A DNA stretch of 64,000 nucleotides from Jacaranda mimosifolia (Eukaryota; Streptophyta; Magnoliopsida; Lamiales; Bignoniaceae), in the NCBI GenBank assembly GCA_018894105.1, contig CM032125.1:34581032-34645031 (forward strand), in the 5' to 3' direction. Below, piece by piece: positions 11,686 through 24,305 of this stretch. Each line of letters begins with the position of its first letter. The stretch's first letter is position 1. Under the pieces are notes generated by a model. The model was not told the origin of the DNA. It saw only the letters and a program-made list of their open reading frames with translations, and ran no database searches. The position numbers were made by a program, and so were the translations under genes.

Positions 11686-14600
11686 ATGATTAGCAGTGTG
11701 GGTCTTGAAGTTATGAACTCCACCAATCCAGAATTAAATTGGAAGAGTGTGACCAAAGGACGGCGCTCCAGGAAGTCAATAGCTAGAAGCTTGAATGGTG
11801 TTGCAAAAGTAGGCAATTCTACTAGCCCCAAAAGAGTAGGAGATTTTTCTGGGTCTGATTCTGATAAGGTACATTGTAATCTATTGATTATCACTGCTCA
11901 TCATTTATTCTAGTAAACTCACCTAGTATTCTTAAATGTTAATATGGCAGTTAGGTGAAGTGGGTTTTGGACAATCAACCTCCGGCAAGTCAGAGAGTGT
12001 GCCAATCAAGAAAAGGAGACACTTACTTCAATCTCCGTCGCCTCATTCTTGGAGCTCTTTACGCCGTCTAGATTCTACCTCCCCGCAAACACATTCTTCT
12101 TCACCACTTTCTGAAGAGCAGGAGCAACTTCCTTATCCTAGTTGTTCCTCAGGTCAGAGGCCCTCCAACTGGCAATTAAGAGGAACTGATGGATCTGCAA
12201 AAGTCAGATTTGATAAAGAGTTTGATAATGTATTTCTCTGTGACCGAACAGAACATGAATATAATGATGCAGGGGACTTCTCTGGTATTGAACTTCTTGC
12301 GGCTGCTGCTAGCATGGATGACGACACCGATAATGCTAATAAAGAGGATCTTGTCGCTGAAGATTCTTTAATGCCAAAAATCTCTGATGCATCCTGTTCT
12401 GCCTCACAATCTAAACTAGGTTTAAAAAGAAATGAGTCAGAGAATTCCTTGAGTAATATGATTGTTCATGGAGGTAATACAGACTGTTCCCTAGTTCCAA
12501 ACAACTCTACTGCTGCTTCTGAGGATCTGTGTGAAAGTCCAGAAGATGGGACTATGCAAAAGGTGAACAGACAGCATTGGGATTTAAACACTTCGATGGA
12601 TGCTTGGGATGCACCATATGATGAGTCAATTGCTGGAAATACTTCAACGGATGTCAATGATGATATGCATATTGAAGAGAGGCAGAATGGTTCTGGGGAC
12701 CATGCATTCTCTAATCCAGGTGGCACAGGAGATCAGTCTTCCAATGTGAAATTAGAAGAAAATAAACCAACAACGGTTTCACCAGATAGAATCTGCAATG
12801 AGCCACAAAGCCTTGAGGAACATTTACAAGAAGCACCAAACAGTTCTTATTCAAATGCTGCTCGAATCTCTTCTAACGAGGCTACTGAAAAATATGTTGA
12901 TGAGAGGAGCTCAAATCAAATTTTAAGTTGTGATGCCCATATGGAAACTTCAGATGGAGTTATAAACACGGATGCTATTCTTGATAGTTCACCTTTCACT
13001 AAGCTATGCTACTCTTCTGGCATGTTGATGTCTGAGGAAAACACCAATGTTACATCCGGCACCGTTGCTATAATACAGGATGAAGATTGTTCCAGTAATG
13101 TGAGCGAATGTGAGAAAACAACTGGTGATAGAATCTGGACGAGGACTCAAGATCTCACTTTACTTGATATGCCAGCCAGTGAAGTATCTGAATCTGCTAT
13201 CGATGTCCAGCAGAAAGACACCAAAGATTCCCAAGAGATTGCTGAACTGCCTGGTATAACAAGTTCTCTGAAGGAGACCATTAACTCGTTTCTTGTGGAA
13301 GAGTTGATGTTGATAACTCCAGAAGTAATTTTGATGTAGGGACTTGCTCGTATTCTCATCCTAATATGTTAATTTTTTTTTTTTTGTCGCAGGCACCTTT
13401 GTTCAAGATGGCCAGCCTATCCTAATTGCCGAATCAAAGATTCAGAATGATGGAACTTTTGCTTCTGGTTCTACTATAGCTGATTGTCAGGGGCACTTAG
13501 AACCGGCTAAACTTTTGGCCGAGCATGAAGATAATAACTATCCCAATGAAACATCAAAGAGGATTGTGATGGAAGACTCGTGCAAGAGTTCTAGTGCTGG
13601 AGCACAATGTGATGACCCCACTACCGTTGGAAGGATTGGCTCAGTTATTGATGGCCGGAATGATTCAGATGTTTCTCAGGATAATCATGTTCACATAGTT
13701 GATGGAGATGACTTGACTAGGTTCCAGGAAGGGTATGATTCTCCATATGAGGATGGAGAATTGAGGGGTTCATTTTTGTACTCCTGGGAGGACAATGAGT
13801 TGGATAATGAGTGTGTTGACTATGAATCTGATGGAAGAAATGGAGATGGTTCTGATGCTGCGGACTACCCTGGGTCTGAGATAGTTGAAGGTGGTTCTGA
13901 GGGTTCTCACAACACTCAAAGGAGAAATTTGTTGGGGAAAAGATTTCCAGAAGGAGAGGGGAGTGCCCCTGTTAAACATTCTTTGAGTCGGCATTGCGTC
14001 AAGGATGACTCTGACAATAATGAGATAGCTGGAAAGGGATCAAACGCAGGATCTGGTACTACAGTTGAGCAGTCGATGGAAATTGTTATCGAGGAAAATG
14101 ATGATGGAATGAAAAGAAGACATTTGAGTGAACGAAGAGATGCAGCTGATGTTAAAGTACCACAAATGAATGAATATGCATCAAAGATGGCCAGGGGGAA
14201 GCTCCAATCTCGTATTGAAGGACGGTCATCTCTGGACCCAACTGATGGGAAGGATGTAATCTTTATGCAGCAATGCAGGTATCAGATATTTTCTCTTAAT
14301 CGGTTTATCTGTCACTGTTTTTATACCCACACAGTTTTAAGATTTTATGTTTGGTTTTTAGATCACGTCGCCTCAGTGGTTCATATTCTCGGCCTGAAAG
14401 GGATATTAGTCCTGACAAATATCTGGGTAGATATAGACCAGCTAATCATGGTGAAAGAGATGGCATTCACCAGTGGACATCCTGGGGTTCAAGAAGGCGC
14501 TATACCTCAAGTTATCAGGGAGCTGAGGGTCGTAGCCACACCCGACCAAGAAGTATAGTTGGCTACTCTGCAGACAAGATTGGAGGGTTGGGCTATCATG

Positions 14601-15538
14601 ATCCGAGGCAAACTGCTAATTATTTGTCAAAAGGCATGCATAGACCCCTTATGAGGAGATCACCAGTGGAGAGGGATGATTTTTTCGGCGTTCGCAGAAG
14701 ATTACCACCAACACGAGGAGTCAGCAACTATAGAAGCAGGGGACATTATTCGCAACGTGGTGGTAGGGATTTTGGGGAGGATTTTGAGCCTCTACCTGAT
14801 GATGTTGGCGCATCTGTTCGCATGTCACGCTATCTGTCAAGAAGGGAACAGAGTTTTTCTCCAAGTTCTGGTAGAAATAGTCATATGCCTTTAAACCGAA
14901 GGAGATCTCGATCAAGATCTAGATCTCGTTCTCCCAGGGCATGGCCATCCCATAGAGAACGGATTGTGGGTGCTAGAAGGCACAGCAGGTCTCCAGATTT
15001 CAGGTCTGAGGCTAGGATGGAGAGAATGAGGGTGCCCTTTCCAAAACCCACTTTTGCATCTGATTATGGAGAGGGTTACATATCCCCATCAAGAGGTCGC
15101 TTCTCCCCACAGCGAAACTGTCGGTGGGTTGATGATCGCACTTTTGCAGATAACCATTTAAAGCGCAGGAGATCACCGGTGAGAGTGTTTAGGCGCCCTC
15201 AGAGGTTTGATGCTGTTGGGTCTTCTGGACGATTGAAGTCGGATGAGTACTTTAGACCCATGATTCGTCCTGGAAGATTCTCTTTCACCACCGGTAGGGA
15301 CTGTAAATTGGAGTCCAATTACGATGAGAGGAGGCGTGATGACAATGGTGAGATGATGCATAGAGGAGTGCATTCTGATGATGGTGGAAGTGCCAGGCGG
15401 TTTCGGCACAATGCAGCTGCAGTTGACGATTTTGAGACAAGCAACTTGAATAATGAGGATGGTGTCCGAGTTACTGACCCAAGGGATGTGCCTCAGACTC
15501 AGAGTGATAGGGAGGATAAGAGAGCGTTTAAAATCTGA
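11686..15538 (+). CDS. Large Ser/Arg-rich nuclear-type protein, function unknown
   Basis: I assemble four coding exons, 11686-11868, 11951-13253, 13393-14278 and 14362-15538, giving 1182 residues. The first ATG is preceded by stops in frame. The N-terminal 60 residues are basic (KGRRSRKS). Residues of about 60-790 are acidic, Ser/Asp/Glu-rich and apparently disordered. The C-terminal third is rich in Arg, Ser, Gly and Tyr, with an alternating RSRSRSRSRSP stretch near residue 975 and repeated RRSP/SPSR motifs. Such RS dipeptides are typical of proteins of the splicing or nuclear-speckle environment, but no RRM, zinc finger or other folded domain is visible. The 13253/13393 junction was chosen by phase (donor CTG|GTATAA) and is the least certain; an intron-retained form would stop at 13339. 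I do not recognise a named orthologue. Confidence 0.78.
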
Positions 15539-16018
15539 CTGTGACAGTGCTCATCTCTGGTAGAGGTAGATTTATAACGAGGAGCATCAACAAAGAAGAG
15601 AAATGACCATGGCTTGTGCTCATGTGCTCATTTCCTCTTGAGGTTGATGGGCTGGTGTTAGGTAGGAATTCCCATACCAGTTGAACTTTTTTTACCCCTT
15701 TTTCAGCCAATTAGTCTTTTACAAGTTCATCTTGCTGATTATTTTTATTGGTTTAATATTTTGGGAAGGCGGCCTCGTTTTATTTCGAAGCACAGGCCAT
15801 GTTATTTTGGTTCCCTTGTTCGTTTTTTTATTGTATATCCTTTGGAAGAAAATGCTGCGGTTGCAATGCCCCTTTTGTTTGGAAGTTACGATATTTGCCA
15901 GAGTTAAAAAAATCTCTTTTTCCTCAGCAAGCTCATCTTTCTTTTTGTTCACCTTCTTGCATCAAGTAGTACATAGTATTCTTGCTGCAATTGCAAGTTA
16001 CTGTTGGCAAGGTTAATT
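15539..16018 (+). other. 3' region of the Ser/Arg-rich gene, convergent with FRO gene
   Basis: This segment is T-rich non-coding sequence between the stop of the Ser/Arg-rich gene and the stop of the first FRO gene on the other strand. It probably holds both 3' untranslated regions. Its open frames are low-complexity and unconvincing. Confidence 0.5.
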
Positions 16019-18785
16019 TTACCAGTTAAAGCTGAAACTCTCATAATGCAGCCGTTTGCCCAGATCAGATGAGCAGACTGCGGCTACGTCCTGTCTCATC
16101 TTCTTAGGCCCGCTGACCAGCACCCCAACATTGGATTCTCCGCATTCAGACAGTATTTCTGCATCATAGAATTGCACAGATTCAGTTGGCTCAATACTGC
16201 AGGAACAAGTCATAATCTTACGATATTAATTAGAACGAAAACTTACTCTTCAAATTAGGCCTTTCACCATAATGTACTGCTGTAACTTGCTTTAAACACT
16301 GGTATGGAAGACTTTCTAATTCCATCTCCACCTTGCTCCACCATGATTCTGGCACTGGAGACGCCATGGGAGTTGGGGTCTCTGCACTTTGAATCTGCCT
16401 CGTGTCTCTGGATTTCTCTCTTTTGTTCCAAACAAATGCCAGAGTGGCAACAATCACCACGGTCAAACACAATAAGACAATACTAATTGTTGATCTTGCA
16501 GCATATGAATATATCATATTGGTGTTATGATCAATTGGGTAGATGTAGTATCGGTTAAGCAGGCCAATTAGAAGAAGACAAATGATAAAGGATGATGATA
16601 TAATAGCTCCAAGCCAAAGCCAACTGTTTGATCCTAAGACACTGAAAACTGGCCTGTCTAGAACATTTGGCTTAAACCAAATGCTTCTGGTCAGTTTTTG
16701 GCTGTCTGTTGAGGGATTTCTATCCCTGGTCACATAAGCTTGAATTTGCAACTGCAAACGGGAAATGTTGTGAGAAGTTCCAGAAAACGGAAGGAGAAGA
16801 TCTAGCATTGTGAGATCTGCAGATTTCTTGAAGGCACCCACAAGGAGAATTCTTGGGGTCTTTCGGTTGGCGTTTGCTTTGACAATGAGCTCTCTTATAA
16901 TAGATATGAAAGGAGTAATGCCACTCCCTCCACTCACCAACACCAGCTTGTCATGCCTATAAAGAGCAAAAAGAAAACATTTTTCATCTGAATTTATGTT
17001 TCATATGGATATGAGACTATTTTATTTCTTTCCGTTATTTCAAAACCTTAAAAATGAGGTTGATCTAGGCGAATAGGGCCCTTCTATGGATACTTCAAGA
17101 CGATTCATTGGTGTTGGAGATGAGATCTTCTCGTAAAGCTTCTGAGTCCAGCTTCCTTCACTTTTGATGACGACACTGAGCTGATCAGGATCCATGTTAC
17201 TGTTTGACGTAACCGTGAATGGATGCCATTGTAGCTTTGATATGCCCTTCACATTGATGAACGTAATGCTTGATGGTTTGTAAGTTAGTCCTGTTAGCAT
17301 CAAGGGACAAAAGATGATTATTCAGTAATCCAATATTAAGTTTATCAAATGACTCCAAATTATAACTTTACTTGGATCTTTGGAGAAGTTGAGTTCCACA
17401 GCCTGACAAGGCAAAACACGAGCAGAGATCAAACGAACCCTTTGCTGGGATTGTAAGAATCTTAGAAAACGGTCAATCAGGAAGAGGTAGAATCCAGGTA
17501 ACATGATGCAAGAATAAGAGAATCCCACATGTAAAACGCAGAAAAGAACAAAAACAATGTACAGATGATGTGTGTAGAAGAAGAGCTCAAATAGTTTTCT
17601 CCTGACAAGAGAAAAGCTTGTGATCCACATGGCTAGCCCAGACATCAAAGCTACTTCTCCAGCCACATTTGAAACTCCAACTTTGTTCCATTTCAGCATC
17701 TGCAGGTTCACTAAATTTAGTCATTCAATGTGGATAAATTGTGAAAATTTAGGACCTTTAATTGGAAATTGTGATAATATATACCTCTGAGATCTGATGT
17801 GTATTAGCCCAGAAAACAATGTAACATAAACCGTGTGCCATGAAGAGGGCTAGAACAGAATGGCCAAGCCAAATGTGGTACTTTATGGAGGACTCTGAAG
17901 TAAGTTCAACCAGGCGCAAGATTGATGATCCTCTAGTCACTGGGAAGAAGAGGAAAGACAGACATATGTTGCCAACAAGGCCGAGCAGGAGAGCTACACT
18001 GTCTAGCTTAACTTCCCACCTGTCCGAATCCAACATGTCAGTATCTCCAACATTTGTTCCTGCTAGACACCTCGTATAATTCAAGAAAGATAGTTATGGA
18101 TTTTCAAGAAAAATCATCTTACACAAACTCGCCCATGTTTGATGCAGATTTTCTGGTGATATTCTTGAACATACCATGCACATAGGCTGAAAATGACCAA
18201 ACTAAGAGTGCGATAAACATTAACAAGAAGGATAGTTCTGTCCAAGAGACGATCCCAAGAGGGCCCTTCACAAGTACAGGTCGTCTCCATGAGGCGAAAT
18301 GTGGATCCTCTGAAGTTCTGTTGAGAAAGTAAAAACAAAGTAAAAACATTGTTCCTGGTAATGAGATTGGAATATGAGGTACGCCTTTTCACCATACCTG
18401 TTTTCACTATCATCAGTGTACTTGTCCAAATGGAGATATAGGCATCCCAATGTTGCAATAAGTAGGACAGGAAAGGAGTATATAAGAATATTTCCACCTG
18501 AGGTGACGCAATAAGTTAAGAAAAACAGATTTTACGTGAATTCTTTCTAACTACATGACTTAGGAAAGAAAGAGTGAACTAAGAAATCAAACCTTCTTGT
18601 CCGAAGTACGTTGAATCTGCTTTCTCATGAATATCAGGCAACCAATGCAGCCAGAATACATTTGTGGGCATCATTATCCATATCATAATGTACCCCAGAA
18701 AAATGACCAAAATGAGCAGCTTTATCACAAGTTGAATGCTCTTAATTTGTTCATGAAACATCCTTTCTATTTTAACCAAATCCAT
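16019..18785 (-). CDS. Ferric-chelate reductase, FRO family (copy A)
   Basis: FRO enzymes are flavocytochromes that move electrons from cytosolic NADPH through FAD and two haems to Fe(III) or Cu(II) chelates across a membrane. The exons in gene order are 18593-18785, 18398-18497, 18123-18317, 17785-18019, 17372-17699, 17047-17290, 16247-16956 and 16019-16158, giving 714 residues, the usual FRO length. A first membrane span lies at about 16-40. Candidate haem histidines lie in YHIWLGH (H211, H225) and THHLY (H285/H286, H298). The FAD motif HPFT is at 373-376 and the nucleotide-binding GGSGITPF at 441-448. Two further hydrophobic spans lie at about 540-610, and the C-terminus ends FSFNW. Where relatives have GPYG and CGP, this copy reads GPYS (421-424) and SGP (684-686). 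The closest relatives are probably FRO2/FRO4/FRO5-type plasma-membrane reductases. Tandem with copy B. Confidence 0.92.
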
Positions 18786-19846
18786 CTTTTCTCTCTTACT
18801 CTGCTGCAGAGAGTATATTCCAAGAAAGTGTCTTAAATATACAAGAAATATGTTGTATTACATAGGTACAAAAGAACAGCTGAAATGTTTTAACATATGG
18901 CCTGAAGAAAAGGACTAATCTTTTAACTTCGAGCTAGAGTGGATTCTCACTTACAAGTCAATCTGCCAGCCAAAATAAGGGCTGATCAACTTGGGACATA
19001 ATCTCTGCAGTTGACTTCAAGATTAATAATCCCGCATGTCATTTTCCAACGTCAGATAATTTACTTTTAAATTACATTTTGCTATTCTTGTCACGATTCA
19101 TTTAAAAATTTCATCTTTACTGTCTGAAAATTCTTGTTCTGGTCTGATTTTGACTATTATATTATCAGGTTAGATAATCCAGTGCAGGGATGACCAGGAA
19201 CACATAGATAGCCCTTCATCATACTCTCACAGGTCACAGGGAAGATAACTAATTTAACGCCATTTCTGATGTGATATTACCAAAATACCACCTCTAAAAT
19301 GCCTGTATCCAAGTACGTAGACAGTGGGGGATCTGGATGTTATGATAAGACCCGAATTCCTTGACACGGTTCTGATCTGCATCAAGGTTACAAATGAGTT
19401 ATTTATGCACCTCTTAAATTCAACAAATGAGTGAAATAACTCTGTAAGGGCGCAAGATGCAGATCACAAGACATCAGTCCTCGTATTTCAGACACAATAG
19501 TATGCCAAGAACCAGAAAACAGACTAAAACTTCAAATAACAATATTGTACATTCAAACAGATTGAAGAAGCTTCAACTGTATCAATGTCTCACTTAGCAA
19601 ACACAATTGGTCGAATATATAACATAATAAGCATTAATTTACAACTTCATCAAATTTTTACATGGGGCTGTAAAAAAGTCGAATGAGGGTATTTCAAACA
19701 CAAGCACAATCCCAAATCTATATCTGATTATCAGCTTTTTGAAGAGAGAGTCTTCAGAAGGAGAGGAGATATTGATGGATGAATAATCTAGCACATAGCC
19801 AGTGCGAGAAGGAAGCGAAAAAGATACAGAACCACCATTTTTTTCG
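18786..19846. other. Intergenic spacer between tandem FRO genes
   Basis: About 1.06 kb without a coding frame. It contains the presumed promoter of FRO copy A (adjacent to 18785) and the 3' untranslated region of FRO copy B (adjacent to 19847). I did not find a recognisable iron-response element by eye. Confidence 0.55.
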
Positions 19847-22800
19847 TCACCAGTTGAAGCTAATAGACTCAAAATGCAGATTTTTGGCCAATCCAGATGC
19901 ACATATTTTAGCAACTTCATGTCTCATGCTTTTGGGGCCGCAAACTAGAACTCCCACATCTGATTCTTTGCAATCAAAAAGTGTCCCTGCCATTGTATAA
20001 ATTACAATAATTGTTAAAATTTTCTACTTTATATTTTGCAGAAGAGAAGAACAAAGGAACAAAAAGAACATACTCTTTAGATCAGGCCGGGCACCAAAAT
20101 GGACTTTTGTGGATTGAACAAGAGACTGATGAGGAAGGCTCTCAAGTTCTCTATCCAATCCACATAGCCAGGAAGAAGGAGACATTGTTGGTGTTGGCAG
20201 ATCGACGTTCTGAATTTGCTTCCCTTCTGCGGAAACTCTTCTCTTTTGCCATAGGACAATGGCACTAGTTGCTATAAAGACACAGGCGCAGACAAGAAAC
20301 ATGTCCCAAAGAATTTTGTAGCTGTAATGATAATTCTCTCCCCTTTTTTCCACAGGATATATATGGTAGCGAGTTACAAATCCCAAAAGTAGTAAAAACA
20401 TGACAAAAGAGGATGAAATAATTGCTCCAAGCCATAACCAGCTATTTTTGCCAAGAACTGCAGAAATGGGTGAGTCTGATGGATTAGGCTTGAAGAATTT
20501 TGTCTCTATTTGCTTCTTGGCATCATCAAGCGGCTGTTCTTGTTCTTGAGTAACATAAGCTTCTATCTGCAGCTGCAATTTGGAAAGATCTAAAGGAGTG
20601 GCAGATAAAGGTAGCAAGAGATCTAAGGTTGTCAGATCACTTGTGTTCTTGAAGGCTGTAATAAGGAGAACTTTTGGAATTTTTCTGTTGGATGATTCTG
20701 TGCTTCTGAATATGATTTCCCGGATTATGGAGATGAAAGGAGCAATCCCACTTCCTCCGCTGATCATCACCAAAGACTCGTGGCTGAAAATTTTTGAAAC
20801 TTTGTGAATATGATGAACTTTGAACTGAAAAACTGAGTTAAATCTTCAAATGCTTGTCTAACACAATGTTGTGTTAAATTAGAGCAAGTATTTTTGATCC
20901 AAACACTCCAGGATCCATGCCTTCTAATTTGGGTTGGGTTTGACCCGATCCAATCCAAATGGGGTGGGATCCCTCCTACAGTTTGTATAAGTCCATTTCT
21001 ACATTATACATATCCCTAACCACATAGTGAGTGCCAAAGGTAGGTTCATTGTCGTTATTCTATTACTTATATCTATATTCGACCAGTGATCCTTACTGAC
21101 TTAGGCATTGAAAGGTTTATATTGGAATCCTCTTGGCGTCTAACCTTTGTTCCCTTTCAAGTTTGGCTTTCTGACCGTTAAGAGTAGGAAAATAGAGTGT
21201 CCTATATTGACATTAAGGCTACCTCAATCATAAAAGAATACAGGAAATTAGTTTTGTTTTACCCTAGAAAATGGGATGATGCAGGTCCGTAAGGTCCTTC
21301 AGTTGATACTTCAAGATGATCCAAAGAAGAGTAGAGCTGTTTGTAGAGCTTCTGGGTCCAGCTTCCCTGACTTTTGATAGCAACACTCAGCTTACCTGTC
21401 TCCAAATTACTGCTGGAAATCACCGTAAACGGATGCCACTGCAATTTGCATATGCTTGGAACATGGAGAAACAAGATGCTAGTGGGATTATAAGACAACC
21501 CTAGAAAGGAAAAGTTAGAAAAGTGCAGTTTGAGTGAGAACAGTTCCTCATTATGAGAGTGCTTCTGTAGTAAACTCACCTGGATTCTTGGCGAAGGTCA
21601 GTTCCATCATTCCATTAGGCAAAAGCCGAGCTGAAAGTAATCTAGCCCTCCGTCTAGATTGTAAGAAACGTAGGTATCGATCAATAAGGAAGAGAAAGAT
21701 TCCGGGAAGAATCATGCAAAGATAGGCGACTCCAACATGAAGCATATAGAAGAAGACGTAGGGAATATAAAGATGGTGGGCGTAGAAGAAAAGTTCAAAC
21801 ATTTTCCTCCTAACACGATCAAAGCTCGTCACCCACATTCCTAATGACAGCACAAATGCAATCACTCCAGCTACGTTGGATAGATAAGTACTGCTCCATT
21901 GAAGCATCTGCATGAACAATAGTTCAGTTATCTCATGTTTTGACCTAGTTTCTTCTTGATTAATCAAGTTTAGTATATTTGAAGATCATGAAGAAGGGAG
22001 TATTGTACCAGGTACATTTGATGAGTCATTGACCACCAATAGATGATGAATCCTATGCTGTGGGCTGCAAAGAGGACCGTCGAAATATGCCCAAGCCAGA
22101 TATGGTACTTGATGCTCGACTCTGATGTGAGGCCGACCAGAGGCAAGATCGATGATCCTCGGGTCACAGGGAAAAACAAGAAAGCCCAGCATGTGTTTCC
22201 GATGTATCCGAGCCTTAAGGACACACTACGAAACTTCGCATGCCACCTTCATAAGTGAAAACAGATTCAGATATTATATAAGAAAATAGTTCATGCAAGT
22301 CAAGAACATGATTATGACATCATTAGTAACACCAAAATATTTTAACAGTTTTTCATACATACACTTTCTCTCCTTCTGTATGCATGTGGAGATGTCCAAA
22401 GCTGACATACAAGTAATTTGCTAGCGACCATATCAGAAGTGCTATAAACATGGCAGAAAATGTGAGTTCCACCATGTTGACTATTCCCAATGGAGCCATT
22501 ACCATTGCAGGACGTCTCAGTGAACTCAAATAGCTCTTACTGCTACAACAAGTTAAGCAGTCTTCAGAATTTTCCAATCCTTTCAGGGGAGGGAAAAAAA
22601 AAAAGAAAGGAAAATCTATAATCAAGAAAAGGCTGAACCTGTCCGAATTTGATTTCTTCTGCAAGTGTAGATAAACACATCCCAAAGCCGCAATGAGCAT
22701 AAGAGGAAAACTGAATAAAAGAAGATTTGTCCCTGGAAGATGACAATGTGAAGAAAGTTACAGAAGATAAACCATAGAAATCATGTAGAACAACATAGGA

Positions 22801-22966
22801 TACAAGAAACCTTACCTTGTTCCCGGAAGTATGTGGAGTTGAGCTTTTCTTGCAATTTGGGAGTCCACGAATTCTTGTAAGTTTTTGTAGGCAGCATGAC
22901 CCATATGAACAGATGCCCCGCAAACACTAAAAGAAAGAAAATCTGCCATAATGGACGAAGTTTCAT
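19847..22966 (-). CDS. Ferric-chelate reductase, FRO family (copy B)
   Basis: This gene has the same role as the adjacent copy A. The exons in gene order are 22816-22966, 22639-22732, 22363-22539, 22009-22246, 21580-21907, 21263-21500, 20074-20783 and 19847-19986, giving 691 residues. The start is the ATG at 22966; the next in-frame codons upstream reach a stop without another ATG. Intron phases match copy A at every junction, and three exons (328, 710 and 140 nt) have identical lengths, so the two arose by tandem duplication. The motifs are canonical: YHIWLGH and AHHLY haem regions, HPFT for FAD, GPYG and GGSGIAPF for the nucleotide side, and VCGPKSM near the C-terminus. The long intron at 20784-21262 is the main size difference from copy A. 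Substrate and membrane (plasma membrane or organelle) cannot be read from sequence alone. Confidence 0.93.
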
Positions 22967-23556
22967 CTTCAATTCCCTCTTCTAATGCACTGGCTGAAGT
23001 TCAGAACTGTAATAATCAAATTTTCTTGGCTAGTGCGTATATATATACACACACACTATATGAGGCATATATATATATATGCATATATCTATATAATGTG
23101 TGGAAATGCAGTAACCTTACAGGTCAACATATATCAAACCGAAGAAAAGGCATGATTCATGCACAAATACTGAGATATCTGTACTGAAGTTCATTTTGCA
23201 GGCCTGTAAAACTCGAAGCTAGTGGATTAATATAGTCATTTGTCTTATGTTACATAGAAGTCAAAAACTCCCATGTTTATCCAGAATGTCTCTTATGCTC
23301 AGGAGGAGTCATATACACAATAAAGTTGTCTTTTACTGTTGATTTAATGTATATTCTGTCCTACATTTGCTTAATTTAAGTCGAATGATGTAAATTCATA
23401 GTACCATTGCTATTGGTATGATATGCAGTACCATGCAAGTACAGTTGACTTCTGGCTTTTCAACTCATAGCAGTACATATCTGGCTACTTCAATGTAATA
23501 TACTTCATTCTCCCCTATCATTATTTAAATGTTGAATTATGGTTTGTGTCGAAGGC

Positions 23557-23677
23557 AAGAATAAAGAAGAAAGAGAACAAATTGCAATATATAAGCAGAA
23601 GTCGCTATATTGGGCAAGACTGAAGAAGAAAGAGAACAAATTGCAATATATATAAACAGAAGTCGCTATATTGGCAG
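23557..23677. repeat. Two-copy tandem repeat, period about 59 bp
   Basis: The segment containing AAGAGAACAAATTGCAATAT and then AGAAGTCGCTATATTGG occurs twice in the same orientation, offset by 59-61 bases. Copies differ by only a few changes and a short insertion, implying recent local duplication. No coding content. Confidence 0.75.
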
Positions 23678-24049
23678 GACAGATGGGATCATAATGGGGA
23701 GACTTAACAAACATTAACTATAAAAAATGCATTTCTCTTGAACACGATTTGTTGTAATTTTGTAGTTATATATAGATCATTAGGTGTAAGATATCATAGA
23801 TAACAACATTGTATAAAATGAGGTTTCTTGTCCTAAGATGAAGGGTTGTGAGAGGAATAAAACATCAATGACCAGGCACATTTAGCATATTCCATCCAAG
23901 GGCTTAAAAGTCTATATGGAGCAAATAGATTAGAGCAAACTTCATGAAAGATAGGGATATCTTGACTGCTAAACCACATCTCCCTCCCTTTTAGGATGAA
24001 ACAATAAAGAGAACATTGGAATTGACACTGAAAAGTGCACCAAATGATA

Positions 24050-24304
24050 GACTATATAATGCCATTCTCAGATACTTAACTTACAAAATTGAATATAAGT
24101 AACCATACAGGAAGAATGCTCAAACAAGGCAAATGGGATGCCCCATATCAATATAAGTGAAGAAGAGAAAAGATAAACTATAACGCTATACTCACGATAC
24201 TTGACTTACAAATTTGAATATAACTATGCAAGAGGAACGCTTAGAAACGTGGCTAATGGGATGGTGGCCCATATCAATACAAGTGAAGAAAAAAGAAGAG
24301 AAAC
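24050..24304. repeat. Two-copy tandem repeat, period about 128 bp
   Basis: Both units contain ACTTACAAA(A/T)TTGAATATAA, then AATGGGATG and later CCCATATCAATA(T/C)AAGTGAAG, in the same order. Copy one runs about 24050-24176 and copy two about 24177-24304, with roughly 80 percent identity by eye. The second copy ends next to the stop of the DUF819 gene, so the duplication lies in its probable 3' untranslated region. Confidence 0.65.
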
Positions 24305-24305
24305 A

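Larger units (their letters stand above)
22967..24305. other. Spacer upstream of FRO copy B and downstream of DUF819 copy A
   Basis: No gene is seen. The region near 23040-23100 is a TA/CA dinucleotide-rich stretch about 100 bp upstream of the FRO copy B start. Two local duplications (23557-23677 and 24050-24304) are listed separately. The part nearest 24305 is probably the 3' untranslated region of the DUF819 gene. Confidence 0.55.

Noticed and set aside
13254..13339. End of the Ser/Arg-rich protein at 13339
   Set aside because: The frame stops there only if the intron is retained. Splicing from 13253 to 13393 keeps the next 396 and 392 codon exons in frame.
16142..16213. Upstream extension of the last FRO copy A exon (frame reading S-I-E-P-T-E-S-V)
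   Set aside because: It would need a phase that the preceding exon does not supply. The acceptor GATGCAG at 16159 gives the family-typical NLKK-I-L junction.
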